Source: Hevea brasiliensis (lineage: Eukaryota > Streptophyta > Magnoliopsida > Malpighiales > Euphorbiaceae). From it: a DNA stretch of 64,000 nucleotides. The stretch spans positions 25,870,843 to 25,934,842 of the forward strand of contig NC_079505.1 of NCBI RefSeq assembly GCF_030052815.1. The letters are read 5' to 3'. Position numbers and translations under genes: made by a program. The notes below the pieces were generated by a model. The model was given only the letters and a program-made list of their open reading frames with translations. It did no database searches and was not told the DNA's origin. Below are positions 45,186-56,770 of this stretch, one piece after another (position 1 is the first letter of the stretch; every line of letters starts with the position of its first letter).

Positions 45186-45641
45186 CTAGGTTGGCAAATA
45201 TTTTAGACTTTTGTGGTCTGTGTAAATATAACACTTTTCACCATACAAGTAATGCCTCCATATCTTCAGTTTGAAAATAATTACTGTAAGCTCTAGATCA
45301 TGGGTAGGGTAGTTCTGTTCATGTGGCATTAACTGCCTGGAAGCATAGGTGACCACCTTCCCCTCTTGCATCAATACACACCCTAACCCATTATGCGAGG
45401 CATCACTGTAGATCACAAAGTCCTTTCCTGACACTGGCTATGTTAACACTGGTGCCTCTGTCAATATAGCCTTCAAATTCTCAAAACTACCCTGACACTT
45501 TTCATTCTAGTCAAATCTGACATTCTTGTGCAACAACTTGGTCATTGGGGCAGCTATTAAAGAAAATCCCTTCACAAATCTTCTGTAATACCTAGCTAGC
45601 CCCAAGAAACTTCTGACCTCAGTTGTAATTTTGGGAGGCTT
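45186..45641 (-). pseudogene. Element D RNase H (broken)
   Basis: [24 protein letters not shown] connection at the upstream side, then [40 protein letters not shown] (E-to-D style variation at the usual HDLELAA site) and [11 protein letters not shown]. Stops at about 45530 and 45435 and after KYLPT. Confidence 0.85.
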
Positions 45642-46544
45642 TCATTCCATCACTGCTTCTATTTTCTTGGGATCCACTCTAATCCCATCAGCTAACACTA
45701 TGTGTCTAAGGAATGCAATCTCACTCAACCAGAAATCACACTTGGACAACTTAGCATATAGCTTCTTTTCTATCAGGGTTTGCAGAACAATCTTCAAATG
45801 TTCATCATGTTCTTCCCTGGTCTTGGAATATACCAAAATATCATTAATAAAGACCACTACGAACCGATCTAGGTATGGATGGAAGATACGGTTCATAAGG
45901 TCCATGAATGCTACTGGTGCATTTATTAGGCCAAAGGGCATCACCAGGAACTCATAATGCCCATACCAGGTCCTGAATGCAGTCATTGGCACATCTACAT
46001 CCTTCACCCTCAACTGATGATACCCTGATCTGAGATTAATTTTAAAAAATACTCTTGCTCCCTTCAACTGATCAAATAGATCATCAATTCTAGGCAGCGG
46101 ATATTTATTCTTCACAATCACTTTATTCAACTGCCAGTAATCGATGCATAACCTCAAAGTCCCATCTTTCTTCTTTACAAACAACACTAGAGCTCCCCAT
46201 GGTGACACACTAGGGTGTATGAACCCCTTATCTAGTAATTCCTGCAACTTGATTTTCAGCTCCTTTAACTCAGTAGGTGCCATCCTATAAGGAGAAATAG
46301 AGATTAGTGTTGTACCCGATAGTACTTCAATAGCGAATTCAACTTCCCTTTCTAGTGGCAAGCCAAGCAATTCTTTGGGGAACATATCTGGGAAGTCTCT
46401 TACTGTGGGTATGTCACACAGATCTGGCTTAGCCTGCCTAGTATCCACCACATGTGCTAGGTAGGCTTCATAGCCTTTTTTTATCAATTTTCTTGCAACT
46501 GTGGCTGAAATGACATTGGACAAAAAATCTGTCCTTTCCCCCAC
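45642..46544 (-). pseudogene. Element D reverse transcriptase (open, catalytic residues lost)
   Basis: 300 open codons. Motifs: [93 protein letters not shown]. The first catalytic Asp is Asn ([10 protein letters not shown] for the usual [10 protein letters not shown]) and the catalytic pair is ND ([10 protein letters not shown] for FIDDILVYS). Two of three catalytic Asp are thus replaced, so this is inactive despite the long open frame. Confidence 0.9.
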
Positions 46545-46562
46545 AACTGTGATCTCATTACC

Positions 46563-47252
46563 CTAAGGAGTTTTCAAGGAAATTCTCTTCAATTTACAAT
46601 CAAACATTGCCTGATAACGTGACAACCAGTCCATTCCCAAAATCACGTCAAACTCATGGAAAGGCAATTCAATCAGGTCTACTAAGAATTCATACCCCTG
46701 AATCCTTAACGGGCAACCTTTGTACCCTTTGTTCACCACCACACTGTAGCCCAATGGATTAGTAACCATAATGTCTTGGTCAATCTCCCCTACTAATATC
46801 CCCCTTTCTACGGGTAGGTTGATGCCGATGTATGAATGAGTGGATCCTAAATCCACCAATACATGCACAGATGTGTTATAGAGGGAGAACGTACCCCTGA
46901 TGATGTTCGGGGCATCTTGCTCCTTTTGAGCTCTCATGGCATAAGCTCTAGCAGGTGCTCTGGCCTCTGGCCTCTCGGCTGGCTTAGATGCAGGTCTCTG
47001 TGATGGACAAACTGCCTCAGATTTACTGGACATCCTACCCTTTGGAGGTGCAAAGGCAGGTCTATCAGCTTGTGTTCGAGCAGCTGTAGCAGTTCTGCGT
47101 GGACAGTTCCTTAACTGATGCTCTGTCGACCCACACCTTAGGCAGGCACCCATCACTCTCCAACACTCCCCCTTATGCCACTTCAGGCAATGTGGACAAG
47201 CAGAAGATGTTGGGGCTGGTCCCCTGAACACCATCCCTAGAGAGCTACCCAC
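46563..47252 (-). pseudogene. Element D Gag zinc fingers and protease
   Basis: Open for 229 codons. Two Cys/His fingers: CPHCLKWHKGEC and CLRCGSTEHQLRNC (the second a classic C-x2-C-x4-H-x4-C knuckle). The retropepsin loop reads HVLVDLGSTHSYIG; the usual form is DSG or DTG, here DLG. The conserved FDVILGMDWLSRYQAMFDCK follows. The ORF stops at 46563, just before the reverse transcriptase part. Confidence 0.87.
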
Positions 47253-47423
47253 TGATGGTGTGGGTGGCCTCTCTAGGTGTAAATCGTGACACAGGCCCCT
47301 GGGGTGACCTTGACCTTGAGACTGACCTGAACTTTGAGCAGGTGGACCTTTGAACTTCTTCCCAGGTGCAGGTGATGAGCTAAACTGACCCGGGCCCCTC
47401 TTCTGCTGTTTCTCTCTCCTGAT

Positions 47424-48194
47424 CTACTCACTTATTCTGACTTTCTCAATTTTTACTGCAGCTTCCACTAACTTGGTGAAGTCTGTGATTCCCAAGGCAG
47501 TGATCATTATCTTTATGTTGTCATTTAGCCCTTCTTCAAATCTTTTACACCTCTTGACCTCATTAGCAACTATCTTCCTTCCATAACGGCTTAATCTAAC
47601 AAATTCTTTTTCATACTCTGCCATTGTCATCTGTCTTTGCATCAAGTTAATGAATTCTCTTCTTCTCTCTTCCAGGTATACACTACCCACATACTTCTTT
47701 TTGAACTCTGAGAAGAAGAAGTCCCAGGTTATTTGTTCTGATTGCACTTCATTGGACACTGTATCCCACCATTGATATGCATCATTTTGCAGTAGAGATA
47801 CAGTAGCTTTTAGGTTTTGCTCTAGGGTGCAATGGAATTGTTTTAAAACTCTCCCTATTCTGTTCAACCAATTCTCAACTGCAACAGAATCATCTTCTCT
47901 CTTGCCAAAGAAATCTACTGCTCCAAATTTCCTCAGTTTTTCCATATGGGATTTTCTGCTGTGGAGGTGGTGGTGGTGGTGGTGGCATTACCCTTGCCAT
48001 TTGTCTAAAAAAAACTCAGCCATTTGCTGGAACATAGCCTGTGGAGGCTGAGCAGGCTCTGCTGGAGTTGGTGGAGCAGGTTCTCCCCTACCCCCAGTTT
48101 CAGCTGCTGCAGGTAGAGCATGACTCTCCACTTCCTCCTCAACTACCCTCTGAGACGTGAATAAGAAAATCAAACAGATCTGCATTAGTGTCAC
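47424..48194 (-). pseudogene. Element D Gag core (5' end cut by E)
   Basis: Upstream piece 48194-47988 is proline and alanine-rich (PAPPTPAEPAQPPQAMFQQM). The core 47945-47424 has LRKFGAVDFFGKREDDSVAV, WLNRIGRVLKQFHC, WWDTVSNEVQSEQITWDFF and MTMAEYEKEFVRLSRYG, typical of the retrotransposon Gag capsid family. A frameshift lies between the pieces near 47980. The natural N-terminus lies beyond the E insertion at 48224-48226. Confidence 0.85.
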
Positions 48195-48225
48195 CTCGAT
48201 TCGTAAAAATGCAATGCATGGTATG

Positions 48226-49929
48226 TGATAAGTGCATATTTTATTAATTTTACTCCCATCACATTTAGTGTTTTTAGTGTGTTTTTATTTTTAATTTAGT
48301 TGGTTAAAATATATTTATCATTTAGGCATATTTTTAGATAGTTGTGGAATAATTGTGTTAAATGGAGAAATTTTCAGCATTTGACCTTTGCTGTATTTTT
48401 TAGGTGTTTCTAAAGTTGTGGTTCTCCAAATTGAGTGCTATTGTATCCATTGAAAATCTAAGATAGAACACTTCAAATGATAAAGAGGGACCAAAGCCCA
48501 AATCAGTCTCCAAGGTTGACAAAATGAGCTATGGATCTATTGCAAAAGCCTAGACTTGATGTGTCACGACCAGTTTTGATATTTATTTTGTATCTGGAGT
48601 TTCAGACGTCAAAATGAAGCAAGCCAAAGCCCAATTGAATCTCAAGTGCCACCTCTACAACTTCTAGGAAGGGCTGGACGTGAGATGAGGCCATTTTAAT
48701 TGTCAAAAATGGCAATGAAATCGTCACTATGGGCTGGACCATCTATCTGAACTAGTCTTAGTTTTTGGGCCATAACTTAGGCTGTAGACCTTGGATTTGG
48801 GCAAATTAGTACCCGTTGAAAAGCTAAGAAATAGGGCTACAACTTTCCTAAAGAGAGCAGAGGCAGATTCGGAAAGAAAGTTGCTGAAAATCAGCCTTGA
48901 TTCCAGAGATGTGAACACAGGCTGAAAATTTGTCTTTTGAATTTCAAAACTTTTCCTAGTTTGGTTCCTATCTTTGGGGTTAGGTTTTTTATTATAAATA
49001 TGTCTTTGGGCAGCAGCTAAGAGCATCCCATTCAGACCTTCATTCTCCATAGAAGACATTTGTTCTCCATTCTCTTTTTAGATTTCTTCTTTATTTTTCT
49101 TTATTTTTCTGTAAGCCATGAACATGAGTGGCTAAGTTTTTAATTCAGTTCAAGGGATTCAAGTTCTTTTACATGATTTGTGAGATTAGGTTCTTAATTT
49201 AATCTATGCCTTTTTGAATATCTATTATTTTCTGATTTAATTATTTTTGATCTGTTGAATGATTTGCTAAAAAGGCCTATTAGTTAATTGTTTGATTTGA
49301 TCAATTACTAGTTCATCTTCACAATCTGTAATTGTTGTGTAAGATTGAACATGAGTAGCAATTAGGTTTTATTGATTATGATCTAAGTTTTTTATAATAA
49401 TCTAAGGAAACAATAGGGTGGATTAAATGATTTATGCTTCATAAATTATTGTTCAGCTTAACTACTTCATTTTCTTAAAGCAGTTATTAATTTGATGAGA
49501 ATTGCTTAATACCAACTCAGTTAATAATTAGAGTCAATAATAGTGCTGGGCTCGAATCGATGAGTATAGGGAAATTAGGGGTTTACCTCGCTGTTTGGTA
49601 AATCTACGTTAAGTATTCAATAAGATATAATTGTATTTCTTTTGTCTATGATCAAATCAATGCATTGGAATGCGAATTACCTTGGACTGAAGTTTGTTTA
49701 ATTGAAGAGTTTCTTATTTTTATATCTTAATTTTGGATTTTTGATTTCTTCTTGGGATTGTGAATTACCCCCCCCCCCCTAACCTGTGTTTCTTTTTCCA
49801 TTACACAAGTGCACGAAATTTAATAATTCAGTCTCTAGGGTTCGACCTGGATTTACCACTTACTGTAGAAAATATTTCATAGTTGGTGAGTTTAGTTAAT
49901 TTAATTTCTAGTGGATTCGACACCCATCA
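48226..49929 (+). repeat. 5' LTR of element E, about 1.7 kb
   Basis: Starts TGATAAGTGCATATTTTATT and ends GATTCGACACCCATCA, seven bases before the primer site. TATA box at 48993-49000, so U3 is about 770 bp. No gene supported inside. Size fits Athila LTRs. Confidence 0.85.
48993..49000 (+). promoter_or_regulatory. TATA box in the LTR of E
   Basis: TATAAATA in ttattataaatatgtctttg, followed at a plausible distance by cagcagctaagagcatccca. Likely the promoter of the genomic transcript. Confidence 0.6.
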
Positions 49930-49936
49930 AGAATTT

Positions 49937-49954
49937 TGGCGCCGTTGCTAGGGA
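49937..49954 (+). promoter_or_regulatory. Primer-binding site of element E (tRNA-Asp type)
   Basis: tggcgccgttgctaggga; the Athila primer site is usually TGGCGCCGTTGCCGGGGA, so two positions differ. Confidence 0.88.
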
Positions 49955-50274
49955 ATGAAATTTATTGAATTTCATGTTTTCTGTGTTAGAATATTTTGTT
50001 ATTAATTTTGTTTGTGAGTTGTTGCTATTTTCAAATGTTTGAAAAAATAAATAAATAATAAAATATATTACGGTGTTACTGTTCAGTGTTACTATTCATT
50101 TAGAATTTTGGTTGAATTTGGAGGGCGACCCATACCTATTTTGAAGGAAACGACACTCTGATCAAGACCAATCAATCCATAGGATTTTTGGGCCCCACCC
50201 TCTTGAGGCCAAATTCGATTGTTTTCTAGGGTTTTGAGGCATTTTTCTATTTTTACTTTGATTTTTTTTTTTTT

Positions 50275-51560
50275 ATGACAAGAATTTCTAAATCTGGTGA
50301 GTTGATCTTTGATCCAGAAGTAGAAAAAACAGCTAAACGTTTGAGAAAATTGGCTAAGCAAGCTAAGCAGGTTCCGAGTACATCTGAAGGAGTCCAATCT
50401 CCAAAGTAGCTAAGTTCGGATTCGGAGTCAGAATCAAATTTCAAAAACGAAACCATGGCTGTTAGAACCTTGAAAGAGTTGGCTACTCCTGACCTAAATC
50501 AACAGCCTTTGTGTATCCAATACCCTACTTAAAATGTTGCTTTTGAGTTGAAATCTGGACTAATCCATTTGTTGCCTAAGTTTCATGGTCTTGCAGGTGA
50601 GGATCCACATAAGCATCTAAAGGAATTTCATGTTGTGTGTTCCAGCATGAAGTCTTAAGGAGTTTCAGAGGATCAAATTAAGCTTCGAGCTTTTCCCTTC
50701 TCACTGGAAAGCACAGCTAAGGATTGGTTGTATTACCTTCCTTCTAGATCTGTCAACTCATGGAATGGATGAAACATATATTTTTGGAGAAGTATTTTCC
50801 TGCTTCCTGTACTGCCAACATAAGAAAAGAAATTTGTGGCATCCGACAGTACAATGGAGAGAGTTTGTAAGAGTATTGGGAGAGATTTAAGAAGTTGTGT
50901 GCAAGCTATCCCCATCATCAAATAAGTGAGCAGTTGTTGATTCAGTATTTCTATGAGGGACTTCTACCAATGGACCGCAATATGATAGATGCTGCTAGTG
51001 GAGGAGCTTTAGTTGATAAGACACCAAAAGAGGCAAGGAGGCTGATTGCTAACATGGCAGCAAATTCTCAGCAGTTTGGAATGAGAATGGATCACACACC
51101 TATGAAGGTTAATGAGGTAAGTACATCTAACCTTGAGAAACAAATTTCTGATTTAACTTCTTTGGTGAGGTAGTTGGTTGTAGGGAACATGCAAACTGTT
51201 AAGGTATGTAGAATTTGTTCAGGTTTAGGTCATGCTACTGACATGTGTCCTGCATTACAAGAGGATGAATCAATGCAACATGCTAATGCAGTAGGAAATT
51301 ATGGACAGCATGCAGTAGGAAATTATGGATAGCCACAATGCAGGTATGATTCCTATTCTAATACTTATAATCAAGGATGGCGAGATCATCCCAATTTGAG
51401 TTATGGTAATCAACCGGTGCAAAACCAAAACCAACAGCAAAGACCACAAGTGAATCAACCACCTCCACCTCCGCCTCCCTCAAATCAAGGTATGTCACTT
51501 GATGAAATTGTTAAGGCTTTGGCTAACAATACCCAATAGTTTCAACAGGAGACCAGAAAT
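50275..51560 (+). pseudogene. Element E Gag (broken)
   Basis: Starts MTRISKSGELIFDPEVEKTA at ATG 50275. The core has LLPKFHGLAGEDPHKHLKEF, IKLRAFPFSLESTAKDWLYY and the open piece 50895-51173 (QLLIQYFYEGLLPMDRNMID). A classic zinc knuckle CRICSGLGHATDMC follows, then a glutamine and proline-rich tail. Several TAG and TAA stops at glutamine or tryptophan sites, plus one frameshift near 50770. Confidence 0.88.
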
Positions 51561-51605
51561 AGCATTCAAAACATAGAGAGGCAGATTGGTCAGTTAGCCT
51601 CATCT

Positions 51606-52598
51606 TTGAGTAAGCTGGAAGCTCAAGGTTCTGGAAAGCTTCCATCACAAACAGTCATGAACCAAAGAGAAAACGCGAGTGCGATACTGTTGTGGAGTGG
51701 GAAAGAAGTTGATAATCAGACTCCACATGAGTCAATAAAAAAGAAGAAGCAAGGAGAAAAAGAGTCTGAAGTTCTTGAAATTGAGGTAAATACTAAACCT
51801 AAACTGAATAAGGTTAATAATTCTGTTCTTCCTCCATTCCCCTGCAGGTTGGCCAAGACGAAGAAAGAAGAACAAGAGAAAGAAATTTTGGAGACTTTCA
51901 GGAAGGTAGAGGTGAATATACCTTTACTTGATGCAATCAAACAAGTTCCCAAGTATGCTAAATTCCTTAAGGAACTATGCACTACAAAGCACAAGTTGAG
52001 GAATAATGAGAAGATTAGTGTCGGGGAAAATGTGTCGGCATTAATTCAGCAAAAATTACCCCCTAAGTGTAAGGACCCAGGTTTGTTTTCTATTCCCTGC
52101 AGAATAGGTGATTCTAAATTTGAACGTGCAATGGCAGATTTAGGAGCATCTATTAATGTTATGTCGAATTCAGTTTTTCAAACTTTAAATTTGGGTCCTT
52201 TGAAAGAAACTAGTGTCATTATTCAGTTAGCTGATCGTTCTAATGCTTACCCATTGGGAGTGGTTGAGGATGTGTTGGTGCAAGTTGGAGAATTGATTTT
52301 TCCTACAGATTTTTACATTCTGGATATGGAGGATAGTGTTCCCACATCAAAGTCAGCTTTGATTTTGTTTGGAAGACCTTTCCTAAAAACTAGCAAGACA
52401 AAAATCGATGCGGATGATGGTACCTTAACTATGGAGTTTGATGGAGAGACTGTCAAATTTAATATTTTTGATGCCATTAAGTATCCTGCTGATGATCATT
52501 CTATCTTTTCTATTGATGTCGTTGATACAATTGTGCAGGATGTCTTTGAGTTAAGCATGGAGGATGAGTTAGAAGTGGTGATTAGTCAAGGAATTTAA
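51606..52598 (+). pseudogene. Element E Gag tail and protease (330 open codons)
   Basis: Opens in the Gag tail (GKLPSQTVMNQRENASAILL, where the usual form is ITLRSGKE), then a lysine-rich linker and PPFPCRLAKTKKEEQEKEIL. The protease loop is MADLGASINVMSNSVFQTL with DLGAS typical for Athila, then QLADRSNAYPLGVVEDVLVQ, FYILDMEDS and LFGRPFLKTSKTKIDADDGT. This is the best-preserved coding part of E. It ends in TAA just after MEDELEVVISQGI; a duplicated segment follows. Confidence 0.87.
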
Positions 52599-52850
52599 GA
52601 AATCAGTACCAATCAACCATTAAGTGTAGAGGTTCAAGAGGCAGTAATGGCATTGCAGTCATTAACTATGGAGTTTGATGGAGATGATCATTCTATCTTT
52701 TCTATTGATGTCTTTGATACAATATGTCTTTGAGTTAAGCATGGAGGATGAGTTAGAAGTGGTGATTAGTCAAGGAATTTAAGAAATCAGTACCAATCAA
52801 CCATTAAGTGTAGAGGTTCAAGAGGCAGTAATGGCATTGCAGTCATTACC
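52429..52850. repeat. Imperfect tandem duplication at the protease/polymerase boundary of E
   Basis: A segment of about 105 bp, from ggatgagttagaagtggtga to gcagtcatta (about 52562-52667), recurs at about 52745-52850. Between the copies, 52668-52744 is a shortened copy of 52429-52561 (ctatggagtttgatggaga, then cattctatcttttctattga). Thus about 240 bp were copied, and the second copy of the first half lost about 55 bp. Confidence 0.8.
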
Positions 52851-53998
52851 TCCTGTTCAAAAAAAATATAGAGTACCAAAGATCGATTTACCTGTATCTC
52901 ACACAAAATTATTACCTTCTGTGGTGCAGGCACCAGTTCTTGAACTCAAGCCTTTACCTGAGCATTTGAAGTATGTTTACTTGGGAGACAATAAGACACT
53001 TCCAGCTATCATCTCAAGTAATTTAACAAAGATTGAAGAAGACAGATTGATTAGGGTTCTGAGAGTACATAAGGAAGCAATTGGATGGACAATAGCTGAC
53101 ATCAAAGGTATAAGTCCATCAGTGTGCATGCACAAGATTTTACTAGAGGATGAGGCTAAACCAAGTAGATAAGCTCAAAGGAGATTGAACCCACAGATGA
53201 TGGACGTTGTGAAGAAGGAGATTTTAAAGCTACTGGATGCAGGAGTTATTTACCCAATTTCAAACAGCGAATGGGTAAGTCCAGTCCAAGTAGTGCCAAA
53301 AAAATCAGCAGTCACTATGGTAGCAAATCAACATAATGAACTTGTTCCAACAAGGATTCAGAGTGGATGGCAAATGTGCATAGACTACCGCAAGCTGAAT
53401 TCAACAATAAGGAAGGACCACTTCCCACTGCCATTCAATGATCAGATGCTTCAGAGGTTAGCAGGTAAGTCTTATTTTTGCTTTCTTGATGGTTTTTCTA
53501 GATATAATCAAATTGTGATTGCACCAGAGGATCAAGAGAAGACTACCTTCACTTGCCCTTTTAGAACTTTCGCTTTTAGAAGGATGCCCTTCGGTCTTTG
53601 TAATGCACCTACCACATTTCAGAGATGCATGATGAGCATATTTTCATATTACATTGATACTTGCATTGAGGTGTTCATGGATGAATTTACTGTGTATGGT
53701 GATTCATTTGATGAATGTTTACATCATTTAACTTCTATTCTTGAGAGATACATTGAGAAAATTCTTGTTTTTAATTTTGAGAAGTGTCATTTTATGGTGG
53801 AACAGGAGATTGTTTTGGGTCATATTGTCTCTAATAAGGGTATTTAGGTGGATAAATCTAAAATTGAGCTAATTGTGAACTTACCCTGCCCCACAACTGT
53901 GTGGGAAGTACGCTCTTTTCTTGGCCATGTAGGTTTCTATCGCAGGTTGATTAAGGATTTCTCTAAGATAGCATTGCCTTTGTCTAGACTCTTGTAAA
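52831..53998 (+). pseudogene. Element E reverse transcriptase, copy 1 (broken)
   Basis: One frame with stops: 52831-53172 (IEEDRLIRVLRVHKEAIGWT, IKGISPSVCMHKILLEDEAK), TAA, then 53185-53847 (MCIDYRKLNSTIRKDHF, FCFLDGFSRYNQIVIAPEDQ, MPFGLCNAPTTFQRCMMSI), TAG at 53847 and on to 53998. The catalytic pair is FMDE here, but FMDD in copy 2. The stop after LSRLL is shared with copy 2. Confidence 0.9.
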
Positions 53999-54478
53999 AA
54001 GATGTTTCTTTTGAGTTCAGTGAAGAGTGCAAGAAGGCTTTTAACAAATTAAAATCTATATTAACATCACCTCCTATCATCCAGGCTCCTGATTGGACAA
54101 TACCGTTTGAAATCATGTGTCATGTGATTTATTATGCATCCAGAACACTCAATTCAGCTTAGCGCAATTATTCTACGAACGAAAAAGAGTTTTTGGCTAT
54201 AGTTTTTGCTTTAGATAAATTTCGGTCATATTTGCTTGATTTTAAAATAATTATCTTCTCTGATCATGCAGCATTGAAGTACCTCTTGGCAAAGAAGGAA
54301 GCAAAACCAAGGTTGATTAGATGGATCCTTCTGCTACAAGAATTTGATCTTCAAATCAAGGATAAGAAAGGAGCTGAGAACCTGGTAGCAGATCATTTGA
54401 GTAGGTTAGTGACACAAGAAGATCCACTTCCTTTGCAGGAACTTTTTCCCGATGAGCAGTTATTTTAATTGCAAGGTA
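53999..54478 (+). pseudogene. Element E RNase H, copy 1 (broken, 61-bp deletion)
   Basis: KDVSFEFSEECKKAFNKLKS then APDWTIPFEIMC, after which 61 bp found in copy 2 (DASNYPVGVVLGQRVGKVFH region) are missing, removing the first catalytic Asp. Then YASRTLNSA, TAG, and the open piece 54193-54468 ([42 protein letters not shown]) ending at TAA after DEQLF. Confidence 0.87.
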
Positions 54479-54485
54479 TGATCCC

Positions 54486-55475
54486 AGTCACACCTTACCC
54501 CTCTGTAAGGCATAACATGATCCCGTAGAATACCTAATTAACTATCGAACTTCACCTACCGATTACTCATTAAGTACCCTATAAGGGATTTTAAAATATT
54601 TTTCTTATTTTTGACAAGTAGTGAGCATTTTCTAATAGGTATTTAAAATATTTAATTAAAATTAAAACTAGTTAATATTTTTTGTCCATTTTATTTTTAT
54701 AAATTTTATAAAAATTTTGTGAGTTAAATCTGTATTTTGAGAAAACAGTTCTTCAAATACCTTAAAAAAAGCACTTCCAAAAATTTTCTCAACCACTACT
54801 TCAATTTCACAATAATCTCAATAATTTCTCAAAACTCAAAATTTAACAGTCAACATTTCTCAATTTCCAAAATTCAATCATCAGTAAAATAATATCTATC
54901 AATATCATTCAAATTAAAATAAAACATTTCCATTCATTAAAGACAACAATCTATATATATACATTATACCAAAATCTACAGTATGAAAATTCAAACTAAA
55001 TTTTATTACCACTTTATACAAACTTTGTACAAACTGCTCAAGACCGATTTATATGTCCATACATTTATGTGCAATACATACATCAAAAGGAATATTTACA
55101 GTCAGGGTATAAATTATATCCGATAACTTCAAGCTGATAAATCCTCAATCCTCAGCAGCTCAGTCTGCTGCTCCTCTGGTCTCTTTATCTGCGACAGTAA
55201 TAAAAGCTATCGCTGAATACTAGGACTCAGTGGTGCACAATATACAAAAATAATCTTTATGTAGAACTTAAATCACATTTATTCAAAAATTTGACTGAAC
55301 ATGAGAATTAAATATAAATCATGCATTATGAGATTTTAATCCCAAACACTTTCATTTTGAAGTATCAAATCACATTTCATAAAACCCACAGTTAGATCAT
55401 GCCATTCGAAACAAATAGAATCTCAATAGCCAGAGGCTAAAGAGAAATCACATCACAAGGCTAGTTAGCTCAAAT
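54486..55475 (-). repeat. Partial LTR of F carried in duplication copy 1
   Basis: Matches 56771-57764 closely. It is only the terminal 0.99 kb of the LTR (sense 3' end), followed at once by E polymerase sequence of copy 2. Non-coding. Confidence 0.88.
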
Positions 55476-56225
55476 ATTTACCCAATTTCAAACAACAAAT
55501 GGGTAAGTTCAGTCCAAGTAGTGCCAAAAAAATCAGGAGTCACTGTGGTAGCAAATCAAGACAACGAACTTGTTCCAACAAGGATTCAGAGTGGATGGCG
55601 AATGTGCATAGACTACTGCAAGCTGAATTCAACAATAAGGAAGGACCACTTCCCACTGCCATTCAATGATCAGATGCTTGAGAGGTTAGCAGGTAAGTCT
55701 TATTTTTGCTTTCTTGATGGTTTTTCTATATATAATCAAATTGTGATTGCACCAGAGGATCAAGAGAAGACTACCTTCACTTGCCCTTTTAGAACTTTTG
55801 CTTTTAGAAGGATGCCCTTCGGTCTTTGTAGTGCACCTACCACATTTCAGAGATGCATGATGAGCATATTTTCATATTACATTGATACTTGCATTGAGGT
55901 GTTCATGGATGATTTTACTGTGTATGGTGATTCATTTGATGCATGTTTACATCATTTAACTTCTATTCTTAAGAGATGCATTGAGAAAATTCTTGTTTTT
56001 AATTTTGAGAAGTGTCATTTTATGGTGGAACAGGGGATTGTTTTGGGTCATGTTGTCTCTAATAGGGGTATTGAGGTGGATAAATCTAAAATTGAGCTAA
56101 TTGTGAACTTACCCTGCCCCACAACTGTGAGGGAAGTACGCTCTTTTCTTGGCCATGCAGGTTTCTATCGCAGGTTAATTAAGGATTTCTCTAAGATAGC
56201 ATTGCCTTTGTCTAGACTCTTGTAA
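55476..56225 (+). pseudogene. Element E reverse transcriptase, copy 2 (5' truncated)
   Basis: Lacks the N-terminal third because the duplication starts at the IYPISN position. The open piece 55521-56225 has GWRMCIDYCKLNS (C where copy 1 has R), FCFLDGFSIYNQIVIAPEDQ, MPFGLCSAPTTFQRC, the intact catalytic FMDDFTVYG and RSFLGHAGFYRRLIKDFSKI. No start codon of its own. Confidence 0.9.
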
Positions 56226-56758
56226 AAAGATGTTTCTTTTGAGTTCAGTGAAGAGTGCAAGGAGGCTTTCAACAAATTAAAATCTACATTAACATCACCC
56301 CTTATCATCCAGGCTCCTGATTGGACAATATCGTTTGAAATCATGTGTGATGCAAGTAATTATCCAGTGGGAGTAGTTTTAGGACAGCGTGTTGGGAAGG
56401 TCTTTCATGTGATTTATTATGCATCCAGAACACTCAATTCAGCTTAGCGCAATTATTCTACAACTAAAAATGAGTTTTTGGCTATAGTTTTTGCTTTGGA
56501 TAAATTTCGGTCATATTTGCTTGGTTCTAAAATAATTATCTTCTCTGATCATGCAGCATTGAAGTACCTCTTGGCAAAGAAGGAAGCAAAACCAAGGTTG
56601 ATTAGATGGATCCTTCTGCTACAAGAATTTGATCTTCAAATCAAGGATAAGAAAGAAGCTGAGAACCTGGTAGCAGATCATTTGAGTAGGTTAGTGACAC
56701 AAGAAGATCTACTTCCTTTGCAGGAACTTTTTCCTGATGAGCAGTTATTTTAATTGCA
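56226..56758 (+). pseudogene. Element E RNase H, copy 2
   Basis: Keeps the first catalytic region (FEIMCDASNYPVGVVLGQRV) lost in copy 1. TAA after LSRLL and TAG after LNSA are shared with copy 1. Open piece 56478-56753 ([31 protein letters not shown]). After DEQLF a TAA, then QGMIP codons lead to the F junction. Confidence 0.88.
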
Positions 56759-56770
56759 AGGTATGATCCC

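Larger units (their letters stand above)
40292..48223 (-). mobile_element. Element D: Tekay-like chromovirus inserted in C, interrupted by E
   Basis: Read on the - strand: Gag (48194 on), protease, reverse transcriptase, RNase H, integrase with chromodomain, polypurine tract, 3' LTR (43442-40292). The 5' LTR and primer site lie beyond E, outside the window. Left flank 40287-40291 (ggtcc) is the expected target-site duplication. The C-terminal chromodomain and FVVVF-x-ND-ILVYS type motifs place it among chromodomain gypsy elements, best matching Tekay/Del. Confidence 0.88.
53248..55475. repeat. Tandem duplication copy 1 (E polymerase plus end of F LTR)
   Basis: 2228 bp, matching 55476-57764. 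It holds E reverse transcriptase to RNase H (53248-54485) and the last 0.99 kb of F's LTR (54486-55475). The junction to copy 2 is at agctcaaat/atttaccc, with only two to four bases of shared sequence. Net length difference from copy 2 is explained by a 61-bp deletion near 54117-54124. Confidence 0.92.
48226..56770 (+). mobile_element. Element E: Athila-lineage element inserted in D, interrupted by F
   Basis: 5' LTR 48226-49929, primer site of the tRNA-Asp type, gag, protease, reverse transcriptase, RNase H; then F starts. A segment of E plus F's LTR is tandemly duplicated (53248-57764), so E sequence appears twice. Integrase and the 3' LTR are outside the window. The left LTR edge may be TGATAAGTGC at 48226 or TGTGATAAG at 48224. 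Confidence 0.88.

Noticed and set aside
48727..49059. 110-codon frame on the - strand (MSSMENEGLN...)
   Set aside because: Inside the LTR of E, overlapping its promoter; no recognisable domain. Chance frame.
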